Of a DNA stretch of 64,000 bases, positions 1 through 9,184 are shown one piece after another; the first letter of the stretch is position 1; each line of letters opens with the position of its first letter. The translations under genes and the position numbers were made by a program. Under the pieces are notes generated by a model. The model searched no databases. It saw nothing but the letters and a program-made list of their open reading frames with translations, and was not told the origin of the DNA. Origin of the DNA: Jejuia sp043557195 (GTDB taxonomy: Bacteria > Bacteroidota > Bacteroidia > Flavobacteriales > Flavobacteriaceae); the NCBI GenBank assembly GCA_043557195.1, contig CP121314.1, positions 1,240,001-1,304,000 of the forward strand, given 5' to 3'.

Positions 1-1
1 T

Positions 2-1357
2 CCATATATTTCAGTTGGCGATGTTAACGGTGATGGCTTAGACGATTTTTACATGGGAGGTTCTGCAGGTTATTCCGGTCAATTAGGATTCCAAAATCAA
101 GATGGTTCATTTACAACTCAAAACGATGGCGACTGGTCTATTGATAAAAACGCTGAAGATGGAGGAAGTTGTTTTGTAGATATTGATAATGATAACGATT
201 TAGACCTTTTTGTTGCAAGTGGAGGAAACGAGTTTCAACCAAATAACCCACTATTCAAAGACAGACTATATATGAATGATGGCAAAGGGAATTTCAAGAA
301 AGATTATACTAAAATTCCTAATTATCGTATAAGCAGTTCGGTTGTTGAAAAAGCTGATTATGATAACGACGGCGACATGGATATTTTTGTAGGTGGACGA
401 CACACGCCACAAAAATATCCGTTTCCTGCAAGCAGTAAGTTACTGGAAAACAGAAATGGTAGTTTTGTAGACGTTACCAATAATGTAATACCTAACCTCA
501 ACAATATTGGTTTAGTGACTTCTGCCACGTGGGTTGATATTAATAAAGATCAAAAATTAGATTTAGTAATTGTTGGGGAGTGGATGCCAATAACCATATT
601 TATCAACTCTGAAAATGGGTTTAAAAAAACTGAATTTGAAGGATTACAACACACTGAAGGTTGGTATTTTGACATAGAAAGTGCCGATATAGATAATGAT
701 GGCGATATGGATTTAGTAGTTGGAAATTTAGGATTAAACTACAAATACAAAGCTTCCAAAGATGCGCCATTTCAAGTGCATAGTTACGATTTTGACAGCA
801 ATGGCACACATGATATTGTTTTAAGCTATTATGACCACGGTCAAGTTTATCCGGTTCGTGGAAAATCATGTTCTACCCAACAAATACCCTCTCTCGCCCA
901 AAAATTTCCTACCTATGAGTCCTTTGGAAGTTCTAGCTTATTGGATATTTATGGTAATGATTTAAATAATGCTTTAAACTTAAAAGCTTATACATTTGCT
1001 TCATATTACATCGAAAATATAGATGGAACTTCCTTTAAAACATATCGATTACCAATGCTGGCTCAAACATCAAACATTAACAATATACTTATTGAAGATT
1101 TTGATTCAGATGGAAACAAAGACATTGTAATATCGGGCAATCTTTATGGTTCAGAAATTGAAACTCCGCGAAATGATGCTGGCATAGGTTTATTTATTAA
1201 AGGAAATGGCAAAGGAGGTTTTACACCTATCCCTTATACAGAAAGTGGTTTTTATACGGCTCACAATGCCAAAAGCATGGAGAAAATAAAGATTAGAGGG
1301 GCTAATGCCGTAATAGTTGGAAACAATAATGAATCAGTTCAAATTATAGAATACTAA
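2..1357 (+). CDS. FG-GAP/VCBS repeat protein, 3' part (5' end outside window)
   Basis: The reading frame is open to the left edge, so the gene starts outside the window; about 451 residues are visible. They carry repeated calcium-binding-like motifs of the FG-GAP/VCBS type (DVNGDGLDD, DIDNDNDLD, DYDNDGDMD, DIDNDGDMD, DFDSDGNKD), which normally build a beta-propeller. The visible part aligns without obvious gaps to the C-terminal 450 residues of the 1.1-kb-residue lipoprotein at 12466-15774. Shared landmarks include VGNLGLNYKYKA, a DIVLSY segment and a cysteine motif (RGKSCSTQQIP here, RGRECSSQQVP there). The two are therefore paralogues of the same large family, and this one is probably also an outer-surface lipoprotein, although its N-terminus cannot be seen. 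Function is unknown; a role in binding substrate at a SusCD locus is inference. Confidence 0.93.
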   Translation, partial: PYISVGDVNGDGLDDFYMGGSAGYSGQLGFQNQDGSFTTQNDGDWSIDKNAEDGGSCFVDIDNDNDLDLFVASGGNEFQPNNPLFKDRLYMNDGKGNFKKDYTKIPNYRISSSVVEKADYDNDGDMDIFVGGRHTPQKYPFPASSKLLENRNGSFVDVTNNVIPNLNNIGLVTSATWVDINKDQKLDLVIVGEWMPITIFINSENGFKKTEFEGLQHTEGWYFDIESADIDNDGDMDLVVGNLGLNYKYKASKDAPFQVHSYDFDSNGTHDIVLSYYDHGQVYPVRGKSCSTQQIPSLAQKFPTYESFGSSSLLDIYGNDLNNALNLKAYTFASYYIENIDGTSFKTYRLPMLAQTSNINNILIEDFDSDGNKDIVISGNLYGSEIETPRNDAGIGLFIKGNGKGGFTPIPYTESGFYTAHNAKSMEKIKIRGANAVIVGNNNESVQIIEY

Positions 1358-1469
1358 CACTCATTTTTGTACATATTTCTCAGATAACGAAAATTTACTC
1401 TTAATTGAATTGTGCTTACTTAAGGATATTCTAGATATCTTTTAATTTGGTTGGTAAACTAAACTAATT

Positions 1470-3287
1470 TTGAAAACTTTTAAACTCCTCTTAGTAGCAG
1501 TTGTATTAAGTGTTAATTCACATGCCCAAAAATTCTCTGAAAAAAGTATTTCCATTTTTTCAAAAATGAACATTAATTACGGTAATGCTGTAGCAGATTA
1601 TGATTTGGATGGGGATTTAGATGTCTTTATAGTGGCATATAATTCCTTCGATAAAAACGATCCTTCAACGTGGAGTAGGTTACTAAATAATCGAGGCGGC
1701 TGGTTTGAAGACACTACTGAAGATGCAGGGTTTTCAAATCAACATTCCATTTCTTCAAAAAATGATTTAAAGCTTGGTGTGGCCTGGGGAGATTATGATA
1801 ACAACGGTTATCCAGATTTACTTTTAACGCATCAAAACGGCACACAACTTTACAAAAATAATGGCAATGGCACCTTTACTGATGTGAGTACACAAGCTAA
1901 TATTACATCATGTAGCGATAATTGTAGTAATACCGGTGGCTTATGGTGGGACTATGATAATGATGGAGATTTAGACTTATATTTACTATACCTTGATGCA
2001 GAAAACAGATTGTTTTCAAATAATAATGATGGCACTTTTTCTGAAATTGAGGGCGCACTTAATCTTAATGATAAACATAGAACATGGTCCTGCCTTCCTA
2101 TAGATGTAAATTATGATGGCTGGATGGATATCTATGTGGTTAACGATTTTGGGTTGAGCAGATTTTATTTAAGTGAAAGTGGAACCTCGTTTACCGAGTC
2201 CACAGAAGCCTACAATTTAATTAACCTTGGGTGTGGTATGGGTTCTGATATTGGAGACTATAACAACGATGGTTTTTTTGATATGTATGTAACCAATATT
2301 GCTGAAACACATCTAAATCCACTTTATATGGGAATTCCTGGTGCTCCATTTGAAAACAAAGCAGATATAGAAAAAGTTGGAAACGGCCATTATGGCTGGG
2401 GTACACGTATATTTGATGCTGATAATGATGGTGATCAAGATATTTATGTAGTTAATGGAGACAATAGCCTACATTATAAAAACGTTTTTTTTAAAAATCT
2501 TAGAAGTGAAGGCGAAAACACATTTGAAAATTGGTCTAATCAATCTGAAGCTGATGGCATCTCCAACGGTATGGGCGCAGAAGTATTTGATTTTGATAAT
2601 GACGGCTATCTAGATATTTTAGTGTGTAACACCAATAGTTTTCCATATCTATATGAAAATATTACTGCCAATCCGAATGCTTGGTTACAAGTAAATTTGC
2701 AAGGTGAAACGGTTAATAGAAATGCTTTTGGAGTTGTTGTATCTGCATTTTCCGAAGAGAAAGATTTTCACAGGCTTAATCACGGTGCTACCATTATGGG
2801 ACAGAGTATAAAACCCATTCATTTCGGTCTAGGTGAAACAACTAAAATAGATAGTTTGGTAGTGCAATGGTCTCATAATATTAGTGAAACGATTTACAAT
2901 ATTGAAAAAAATCAGAAAATTACAATAGTGGAAGGTCAAGGAATGACTAACGGTAAATTTTATGAAGAAGTTATTGAAGAAGAAACACCTGAAACTGAAG
3001 AGCCCAAATCTAATGAAATTAAACTAATAACATCTCCAAATCCGTTTTCTAACTTTATTAACTTTAAGATAAACAATACTTCCGAAAACTTTTTACAAAT
3101 AGAAATATACTCTCTTTCCGGACACAAAGTGTTTCATAATTATAAAGCAGAAATACCAGTAGGTGAATGGACTGAAAAATGGTATGGAAAATGCAATAGC
3201 GGACCATCTTGTCCATCCGGTTTGTATATTTATCAAATACAACTTGGAGAAAAAAAATGGACTGGGAAAATTGTATTACAAAACTAA
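1470..3287 (+). CDS. FG-GAP/ASPIC-UnbV (CRTAC1-like) protein with T9SS sorting domain
   Basis: 605 residues. The start is a TTG codon, chosen because it directly precedes a clear Sec signal peptide (KTFKLLLVAVVLSVNSHAQ). Residues about 35-395 hold at least seven FG-GAP/VCBS metal-binding motifs (DYDLDGDLD, DYDNNGYPD, DYDNDGDLD, DVNYDGWMD, DYNNDGFFD, DADNDGDQD, DFDNDGYLD). Residues about 405-490 match the ASPIC/UnbV domain (NRNAFGVVV, then HFGLGE and VVQWS). After an acidic linker (EEVIEEETPETEEP) the last 85 residues form a type IX secretion C-terminal sorting domain (SPNPFSN early, GLYIYQI and GKIVLQN at the end). The protein should be exported by T9SS to the cell surface or medium. Its stop codon overlaps the stop of the convergent regulator gene by 4 nt. 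The ligand is unknown. Confidence 0.93.
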   Translation: MKTFKLLLVAVVLSVNSHAQKFSEKSISIFSKMNINYGNAVADYDLDGDLDVFIVAYNSFDKNDPSTWSRLLNNRGGWFEDTTEDAGFSNQHSISSKNDLKLGVAWGDYDNNGYPDLLLTHQNGTQLYKNNGNGTFTDVSTQANITSCSDNCSNTGGLWWDYDNDGDLDLYLLYLDAENRLFSNNNDGTFSEIEGALNLNDKHRTWSCLPIDVNYDGWMDIYVVNDFGLSRFYLSESGTSFTESTEAYNLINLGCGMGSDIGDYNNDGFFDMYVTNIAETHLNPLYMGIPGAPFENKADIEKVGNGHYGWGTRIFDADNDGDQDIYVVNGDNSLHYKNVFFKNLRSEGENTFENWSNQSEADGISNGMGAEVFDFDNDGYLDILVCNTNSFPYLYENITANPNAWLQVNLQGETVNRNAFGVVVSAFSEEKDFHRLNHGATIMGQSIKPIHFGLGETTKIDSLVVQWSHNISETIYNIEKNQKITIVEGQGMTNGKFYEEVIEEETPETEEPKSNEIKLITSPNPFSNFINFKINNTSENFLQIEIYSLSGHKVFHNYKAEIPVGEWTEKWYGKCNSGPSCPSGLYIYQIQLGEKKWTGKIVLQN

Positions 3288-6200
3288 CTTTTTACAAGAT
3301 AGTTTGAAGGCGCTACACCATACATTTTTCTAAAACATTTACCAAAATAGCCCGGGTCGCTAAACCCAACCATATAGCTTATCTGGGAAATTGTTAACTC
3401 ATTTTGCTCTAGTAACTGTACGGCTCTCTTTAATCTTATCATACGCATAAAATCATTTGGGGATTGACCCGTTAGTTTCTTTAATTTTCTAAAGAATGTA
3501 GATCTACTAACGTTCATATCAGATGCAAGTTCATCTACCCAATAAGAGTCATTACCCATATTCATCTCCATACAATCCATTATTTTATTCAAAAACACCT
3601 CGTCAACAGAATTCAATGTCACCTTTTCTGGTGTTAACTCCTTTTCTGTTAGAAAACGTTTCCTCATCATTTCCCTTGATGCTATGAGTTTCTTCACCCT
3701 AACCATTAACAATTTCATTTTAAACGGTTTAGGAATATAAGCATCAGCACCAGATTCTATACCTTCAATTCTATGCTCAACAGAATTTAGTGCGGTTAGT
3801 AGTATTACGGGAATATGGCTAGTTCTTATGTTACTTTTTAGTTCTCTACAAAACTCTACTCCATCCATTTCTGGCATTAGCACATCACTAATTACTAAAT
3901 CTGGCATTTCTTTCAAGGCAATATTTAAAGCTTCTCTACCATGCTCAGCCTCTAAAATACTATAACGCTCGCGTAAGCCTTCTTTTACTAATTCTCGAAT
4001 ATCGGCATTATCATCAACTACAAGTATTACATTTTTATCCTTATCTACTATATCATAATCATTTTGGGCTTCAGCTATTTCTTCAATTGCAAGGTCGTCC
4101 AGTTCGTTGTCCAGAAATGGCTCAGGAATATTAATTTCCAATTGTTCTTCAGGTAATAAATGTGTTTTGCCTAAAGGCAATTTCAACTTAAATGTAGTGC
4201 CCTTACCTTTTTGAGAATCTACTTCAATTTCGCCATGATGCAGATCTACCAAATCCTTAGTAATAGCCAAACCAATTCCTGAACCTTCATACGCGGCTTT
4301 ATTAGACTGATCTACCTGATAAAATCTATGAAAAACATATGGAAGTTGTGCTCTATCCATACCAACACCATTATCTTGTACCTCAATTTGAACATAATTG
4401 ACCACTACACCTCTACTCTCAATATGCATTTGGTCGTTCACTTTAGATTCTTTCACTCTAACTATTATTTCCCCTTCTTCAGGCGTAAATTTTATTGCAT
4501 TAAAAATTAGATTATTCATAATTTTTTCAAGTTTATCCCAATCAAACCATGTTTTAATTTCTTTTGATTTGCTTTCAAAAGATATATTTATACCTTTTTT
4601 CTTTGCTGTTGTTTGAAATGAATATGCGATTTCTCTAATAAAGCTTACAACATTAGAGGGTGTTGCACCCAACTTAGTCTCGCCTACTTCTATACGTCTA
4701 AATTCCATAAGTTGATGCACTAAGCGTAACAAAGAATTAGCGTTGCGTTGCACTACTTTTAATCTAGATTGAATTATTGAATTATTTTGAACAGATGCTA
4801 ACAACTCTTCAATAGGGTTAAGAATTAAAGTAATAGGTGTTTTAAATTCGTGTGAGATGTTTGTAAAAAATTGAAGCTTTAGCTTGTTTACTTGCTCAAT
4901 TTCTTTTTGCAACTGTACTGATGCGCGTTGCTTTGAACGTAAATTAAGATAGGATTGTATGCTCCAAAATAATGCTAAAATTAACAACCCATAAATAGCA
5001 TATGCCCACCAAGTCATCCAAAAGGGCGGACTTATACTTATAGCAATATGTGCAGCTTCCTCATTCCACAAACCATCATTGTTTGAAGATTTAACTTTAA
5101 ACACATAATCTCCTGGTGCCAAATTTGTGTAAGCTGCGAATCTTTTATTAGCCGAAGTAGACTCCCAGTTAATATCAAAACCTTCTAACTTATATTTAAA
5201 CTTGTTTTTTTCTGGTGCGGCATAGTGCAGTGCAGCAAATTCAAAAGAAATATTATTCTGGAAATGTTTTAGATTTACTTCTTGAGTCTCACTAATTGTG
5301 TTTTTTAGCAGTACGTTACCTTTAACTTCTTTCCCTACCTCAACTTCTTCATTAGAGACGAGTAATTTTGTTATGACGGTTTCTGGTAAATATGTATTCT
5401 CCCTTAAAGTCTTTGGTTGAAATACATTAAAGCCATTAACTCCACCAAATAAAATATCTCCATTTTTTCGCTTTAAATAGGCAAGTTCCTGAAATTCATT
5501 ACTCTGCAAACCATCATTAACATCATAATTCTTGAACGTTTGATTATTAGGGTCAAACTTTGATAATCCTTTATTAGTAGATAACCATAGGAATCCTTCG
5601 TCATCCTCAATGATACCCTTAACTACATTATTAGGCAGTCCATCTTTTTCATTATAAGATTTAAATATTTCTTTTCCATTACCTTCGAATCTGTTTAAGC
5701 CACCTCCAAAGGTTCCTACCCAAACGTTTTTATTGGAATCTTCATAAACTGAAAGAATATAATTATGGCTTATAGAGGATGCATCTTTAGGGTTGTTTTT
5801 AAAATTTTTAAACTTAGGGAACTTTTTATCAACCTCAGTTCGTGTTAATACACTAAGGCCATTACTGGTGCCGAACCAAATATTACCATGGCTATCTTCG
5901 AAAATATTCCTAATAATATTATTTGAAACACTTTTAGGGTCATTAACATCGTTAACGTAATTATCCTTAATTATTTCTGAAGTTCTATTATTTATTTGCC
6001 ATCGATAAATTCCTCCGTTGTAGGTGCCTACCCATAGATTTCCTTTTGAATCTTTTAGAAGAGAGAATATGCTATTTATAAAATCATCAATAGGAATAAG
6101 CTCGCTATTTTTTATTTTGTTCGAATCAGAAATATCCTTTAAAAACATTGAGGGGTTTCCTTGCCCTCCAAAAACCAACATGCTTTTATTATTTAATTCT

Positions 6201-7438
6201 ATTTCTTCAATAGCATAAACATTTCGAATTGTATTGAAGTTATCAAATATTTGATTATTTGTGTGCTTTTGCAAAAGGTTTAGCCCTCCACCCTCAGTAC
6301 CAACCCATAGGTTTTTGTTGCTATCTTCAAAAAATGACCTAATCTTATCATAACTTAGACTATTCGGGTCCAATGTTTTACGAATATGTTGAAACTGTTT
6401 TCTGTTTGGATCAAACTTGTTGACACCTCCTCCATTTGTACCCGCCCATATTACTCCCGTTTTGTCTCTAAATAAAGAAATAACATTGTTCTTACTTATG
6501 CTATGTGCATTTTTAGGATCATAATCAAAATGGTTATTTATCTCAAAACTGTCATTTGAAACAGAGTGTATTTCCCATAAACCTTCATTAGTTCCTGCCC
6601 AAATTCGGTTCTTATTCACCAAAATTTCGTTATACGAACCTTGCAATACCTTTTTTAATCTATATTTCTCTTCGGTTTTCTCTTGAATAAATAATCCTTC
6701 ACTGGTCCCAATTAAAAGTCTATTTTCATACTCTGTAATACATCTTACGGCTACGTTTGGTAATCCTATATCTTTGTTTACAAATCTCAAATAAGCATCA
6801 CCATTACTTTCTCTGGAAAGACGATAAATACCAGCATATCCACCAACCCAAATTTGGCCATTACTATCTTCATAAATTGCTTGTATAGAACTAAGGTTTC
6901 TATCCAGAAGATAAGGCTCTTGTTGTGCTTTAAAACGTTTAAATTCAATATTCTCAGCAGATTCTTTTAGATCTACCATATTTAGCCCTTTGCTTGTGCC
7001 AACCCAAAGTCTATTCTCTCGATCAACATAAACTTTGGCTATAGAGTTGCTACTAATGCTCTTTACATCATCTTTATCATGTTTAAAAGTGGTAAACTTT
7101 TCTGTTGCTAGGTCAAAATAAACCAAGCCCGCTCCTGTGGTTCCTATCCATAAATTACCATTAACATCCTCTGTGATATCAAAAATAAGGTTGCTTGGTA
7201 TACTATTTGGGTTTTTGGGTTCTGGTTGAAAAACTTTAAATGTGTAGCCATCATATCTGTTCAAACCATCATGGGTACCAAACCACATAAACCCATTTTT
7301 GTCTTGATGAATGGTATTTATATCACTTTGTGAAAGTCCGTTGTCAGTAGTTATTCTTTTAAAATATGCCTTGTTCTGCGAAACGACCCCACCACATAAC
7401 ATTAGACCTATAAGAATTAAAAAAACTATTCGTTTCAT
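3284..7438 (-). CDS. Hybrid two-component system sensor/AraC regulator (HTCS)
   Basis: A one-protein signalling chain that senses a glycan fragment in the periplasm and activates the nearby SusCD locus. The start at 7438 (MKRIVFLILIGLMLCGG) opens a signal peptide; the ATG at 7483 would add 15 residues that spoil it. In the 1384-residue form, residues about 25-650 are two-component propeller repeats (many FEDS/GNIWFGT-type repeats), about 725-800 a Y_Y_Y domain, about 805-825 a membrane helix, HisKA with the phospho-His near 862 (NISHEFKTP), HATPase about 970-1083 (DNGVGM, GSGIGLAI), receiver about 1135-1250 with phospho-Asp near 1183 (ISDVLMPEMDG), and an AraC helix-turn-helix at the end (SRSTFFRKLKKLTGQSPNDF). 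All HTCS parts are intact. It lies directly downstream of the susD terminator and is read in the same direction. Confidence 0.96.
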   Translation of the reverse strand: MKRIVFLILIGLMLCGGVVSQNKAYFKRITTDNGLSQSDINTIHQDKNGFMWFGTHDGLNRYDGYTFKVFQPEPKNPNSIPSNLIFDITEDVNGNLWIGTTGAGLVYFDLATEKFTTFKHDKDDVKSISSNSIAKVYVDRENRLWVGTSKGLNMVDLKESAENIEFKRFKAQQEPYLLDRNLSSIQAIYEDSNGQIWVGGYAGIYRLSRESNGDAYLRFVNKDIGLPNVAVRCITEYENRLLIGTSEGLFIQEKTEEKYRLKKVLQGSYNEILVNKNRIWAGTNEGLWEIHSVSNDSFEINNHFDYDPKNAHSISKNNVISLFRDKTGVIWAGTNGGGVNKFDPNRKQFQHIRKTLDPNSLSYDKIRSFFEDSNKNLWVGTEGGGLNLLQKHTNNQIFDNFNTIRNVYAIEEIELNNKSMLVFGGQGNPSMFLKDISDSNKIKNSELIPIDDFINSIFSLLKDSKGNLWVGTYNGGIYRWQINNRTSEIIKDNYVNDVNDPKSVSNNIIRNIFEDSHGNIWFGTSNGLSVLTRTEVDKKFPKFKNFKNNPKDASSISHNYILSVYEDSNKNVWVGTFGGGLNRFEGNGKEIFKSYNEKDGLPNNVVKGIIEDDEGFLWLSTNKGLSKFDPNNQTFKNYDVNDGLQSNEFQELAYLKRKNGDILFGGVNGFNVFQPKTLRENTYLPETVITKLLVSNEEVEVGKEVKGNVLLKNTISETQEVNLKHFQNNISFEFAALHYAAPEKNKFKYKLEGFDINWESTSANKRFAAYTNLAPGDYVFKVKSSNNDGLWNEEAAHIAISISPPFWMTWWAYAIYGLLILALFWSIQSYLNLRSKQRASVQLQKEIEQVNKLKLQFFTNISHEFKTPITLILNPIEELLASVQNNSIIQSRLKVVQRNANSLLRLVHQLMEFRRIEVGETKLGATPSNVVSFIREIAYSFQTTAKKKGINISFESKSKEIKTWFDWDKLEKIMNNLIFNAIKFTPEEGEIIVRVKESKVNDQMHIESRGVVVNYVQIEVQDNGVGMDRAQLPYVFHRFYQVDQSNKAAYEGSGIGLAITKDLVDLHHGEIEVDSQKGKGTTFKLKLPLGKTHLLPEEQLEINIPEPFLDNELDDLAIEEIAEAQNDYDIVDKDKNVILVVDDNADIRELVKEGLRERYSILEAEHGREALNIALKEMPDLVISDVLMPEMDGVEFCRELKSNIRTSHIPVILLTALNSVEHRIEGIESGADAYIPKPFKMKLLMVRVKKLIASREMMRKRFLTEKELTPEKVTLNSVDEVFLNKIMDCMEMNMGNDSYWVDELASDMNVSRSTFFRKLKKLTGQSPNDFMRMIRLKRAVQLLEQNELTISQISYMVGFSDPGYFGKCFRKMYGVAPSNYLVKS

Positions 7439-7519
7439 AATAGGCAACTTACAGACAAAAAAGTTATTTGCACTAAAACTCATGCTTAAATTTAATAATA
7501 ACTATAAACATTAGCATTG

Positions 7520-7551
7520 AAAAAGCGACTCTTGATGCTATCCCGAGTCGC
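7520..7551 (-). terminator. Terminator after the susD gene
   Basis: Inverted repeat GCGACTC (7525-7531) / GAGTCGC (7545-7551) with a 13-nt loop. Read on the minus strand it is followed at once by five T (7524 down to 7520), the form of an intrinsic terminator. It lies 40 nt past the susD stop and before the regulator gene, so it should end the SusCD transcript and leave the regulator to its own promoter. Confidence 0.75.
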
Positions 7552-7592
7552 CTTCTCAAACTAAACTAAACAATTATATGAAATCTGACTAA

Positions 7593-9176
7593 TTAATATC
7601 CATCATTTTGAGTCCAGAGAGGGTTCCTAACAATATCGTTCTCAGGAATTGCCAAGTATTCTCTACCTGGTTGGTATGCACCTGTACCTGCACTTTCTGA
7701 TTTTAAATCTGGATTATCTACAATTCTAGATTTTACTCTACCCCAACGCAATAAATCAAAGTAACGTGTGCGCTCAAAAGTAAGTTCTTTTATACGTTCG
7801 TCTTCTATATCTTGCATTGTTATACTGGTATGAGGAGCCATATCTGCTCTAGCTCTTACCTCATTAATAGCGTCTAAAGCAGCCTGTGTAGAACCATTCA
7901 ACATAAATTCAGCTTCTGCAAACATTAGCAAAACGTCAGCGTATCGAAGCAGTCTTAAATTATTACCTCCACCGTGCCAACCGCCGTCTAGTGATTGAGT
8001 TTTTCCATTAAACTCCCAATCTGACCATTTATTACCATAAATCTCTGTAGCAGTAGCAGAAAACGCATCAGTATAAGAAGTATTTTGATATGTTCTAGAT
8101 CTCAATGTATTTCCTTGGTATTCCGTAGTTTCTTCGGTATTCCAAAAGAATGTTATGAAAGTCCTAGGGTCAATTTCTCCATTAGTCGTTTGTTCGTCTA
8201 AAAATAAATCTAAAGCCCATTGATTAACACGCATGGTGTTTTGGTTGGTATATCCAATTGGAGCTAAATCAGGTTGATACGCGGACCCTTTACCAGAATT
8301 GGCGTTATCAGCTCCCCATCCACCAAGACCGTCAGCTACTAATTGAATTTCAAATAGAGATTCAGCATTATTTTCAAACTCTTCAGTGAAATTATGAAAA
8401 TAATCATCCATTAACTGATATGTACCGCTACTCATTACTTTTTGAAATTCGGCTTTAGCTTCAGCATACTTACCTTGATATAAATAAACTTTACCTAACA
8501 TTCCTGTAGCTGCTCCAGATGTAGCCCTACCAGCCTGATCTACCGGCCATGATACTGGTAATAAGTTCTGTGCCTGTTGTAGGTCTGATTCAATTTGCCC
8601 CCAAACTTCTGCAGGATCTGCCTGAGGAATCGCCGTTAAGTCCTCAATTTCAGAAGTAGGCAAAGTAATTAAAGGTATATTTCTCCAATTATTCAATAAA
8701 TTAAAATAATTAAAAGCCCTAATGAAATAGCCTTCTCCGGTTATATTATCCCTAACCGTAGCATCTATATTTTCAATTTGAGGTACTCTAAAAACAACCT
8801 CATTAGCTCTTGCTACGCCTTGAAACATAGCCTGCCACACCCAGAAGGACACATTACTATCCGACAAGGCTCCAAAATACCCTGCTGCGGTTCTGGGCGA
8901 TGTGTTATATCCATTAATAACATCATCTCTATAATCCGAAGCAAAAATTTCAAATCTGGTGTAATACCAAATATTAGTAAAAGGGGCATATGCACCAATT
9001 ACACCTTTAGTAGCGTCTGCTTCTGTTTTCCAGAAGGAAGACGGCGTAATAGAGTTAGGATTTACTTGATCAAGCTTATCCTCGGAACAATTTAAGTTGA
9101 CAAAGCAAACTGCCAGTATTACCAACGTAATCTTAACTGAATTCTTTAATTTTTTCATGTTTTTCTTATTTTTCAT
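7593..9176 (-). CDS. SusD/RagB family nutrient-binding outer-membrane lipoprotein
   Basis: 527 residues, the usual SusD length. An N-terminal lipoprotein signal ends at a lipobox (FVNLNC, Cys about 30), so the protein should be anchored on the outer membrane and form the lid of the SusC pore. SusD marks include the N-terminal helical region (YFIRAFNYFNLLNNW, with the typical RAxxYF-like element), the SusD-like TPR helices (GKVYLYQGKYAEAKAEFQKVM), and the C-terminal signature (LRLLRYADVLLMFAEAEF, AINEVRARA, RTRYFDLLRWGR). It starts 8 nt after the susC stop, so the two are cotranscribed. A second ATG at 9158 is possible and would leave the lipobox intact. The bound glycan cannot be deduced. Confidence 0.97.
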   Translation of the reverse strand: MKNKKNMKKLKNSVKITLVILAVCFVNLNCSEDKLDQVNPNSITPSSFWKTEADATKGVIGAYAPFTNIWYYTRFEIFASDYRDDVINGYNTSPRTAAGYFGALSDSNVSFWVWQAMFQGVARANEVVFRVPQIENIDATVRDNITGEGYFIRAFNYFNLLNNWRNIPLITLPTSEIEDLTAIPQADPAEVWGQIESDLQQAQNLLPVSWPVDQAGRATSGAATGMLGKVYLYQGKYAEAKAEFQKVMSSGTYQLMDDYFHNFTEEFENNAESLFEIQLVADGLGGWGADNANSGKGSAYQPDLAPIGYTNQNTMRVNQWALDLFLDEQTTNGEIDPRTFITFFWNTEETTEYQGNTLRSRTYQNTSYTDAFSATATEIYGNKWSDWEFNGKTQSLDGGWHGGGNNLRLLRYADVLLMFAEAEFMLNGSTQAALDAINEVRARADMAPHTSITMQDIEDERIKELTFERTRYFDLLRWGRVKSRIVDNPDLKSESAGTGAYQPGREYLAIPENDIVRNPLWTQNDGY

Positions 9177-9184
9177 ATTATTTT

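Noticed and set aside
1470..2640. Regularly spaced similar sequences in the FG-GAP genes, looking like a repeat array
   Set aside because: They are codons for DxDxDG motifs at varying spacing within reading frames, not a CRISPR or tandem DNA repeat.
2700..2930. Calling the UnbV-domain protein an RNA-binding protein
   Set aside because: That label is used for some relatives in databases, but this protein is exported by T9SS and shows no RNA-binding motif.
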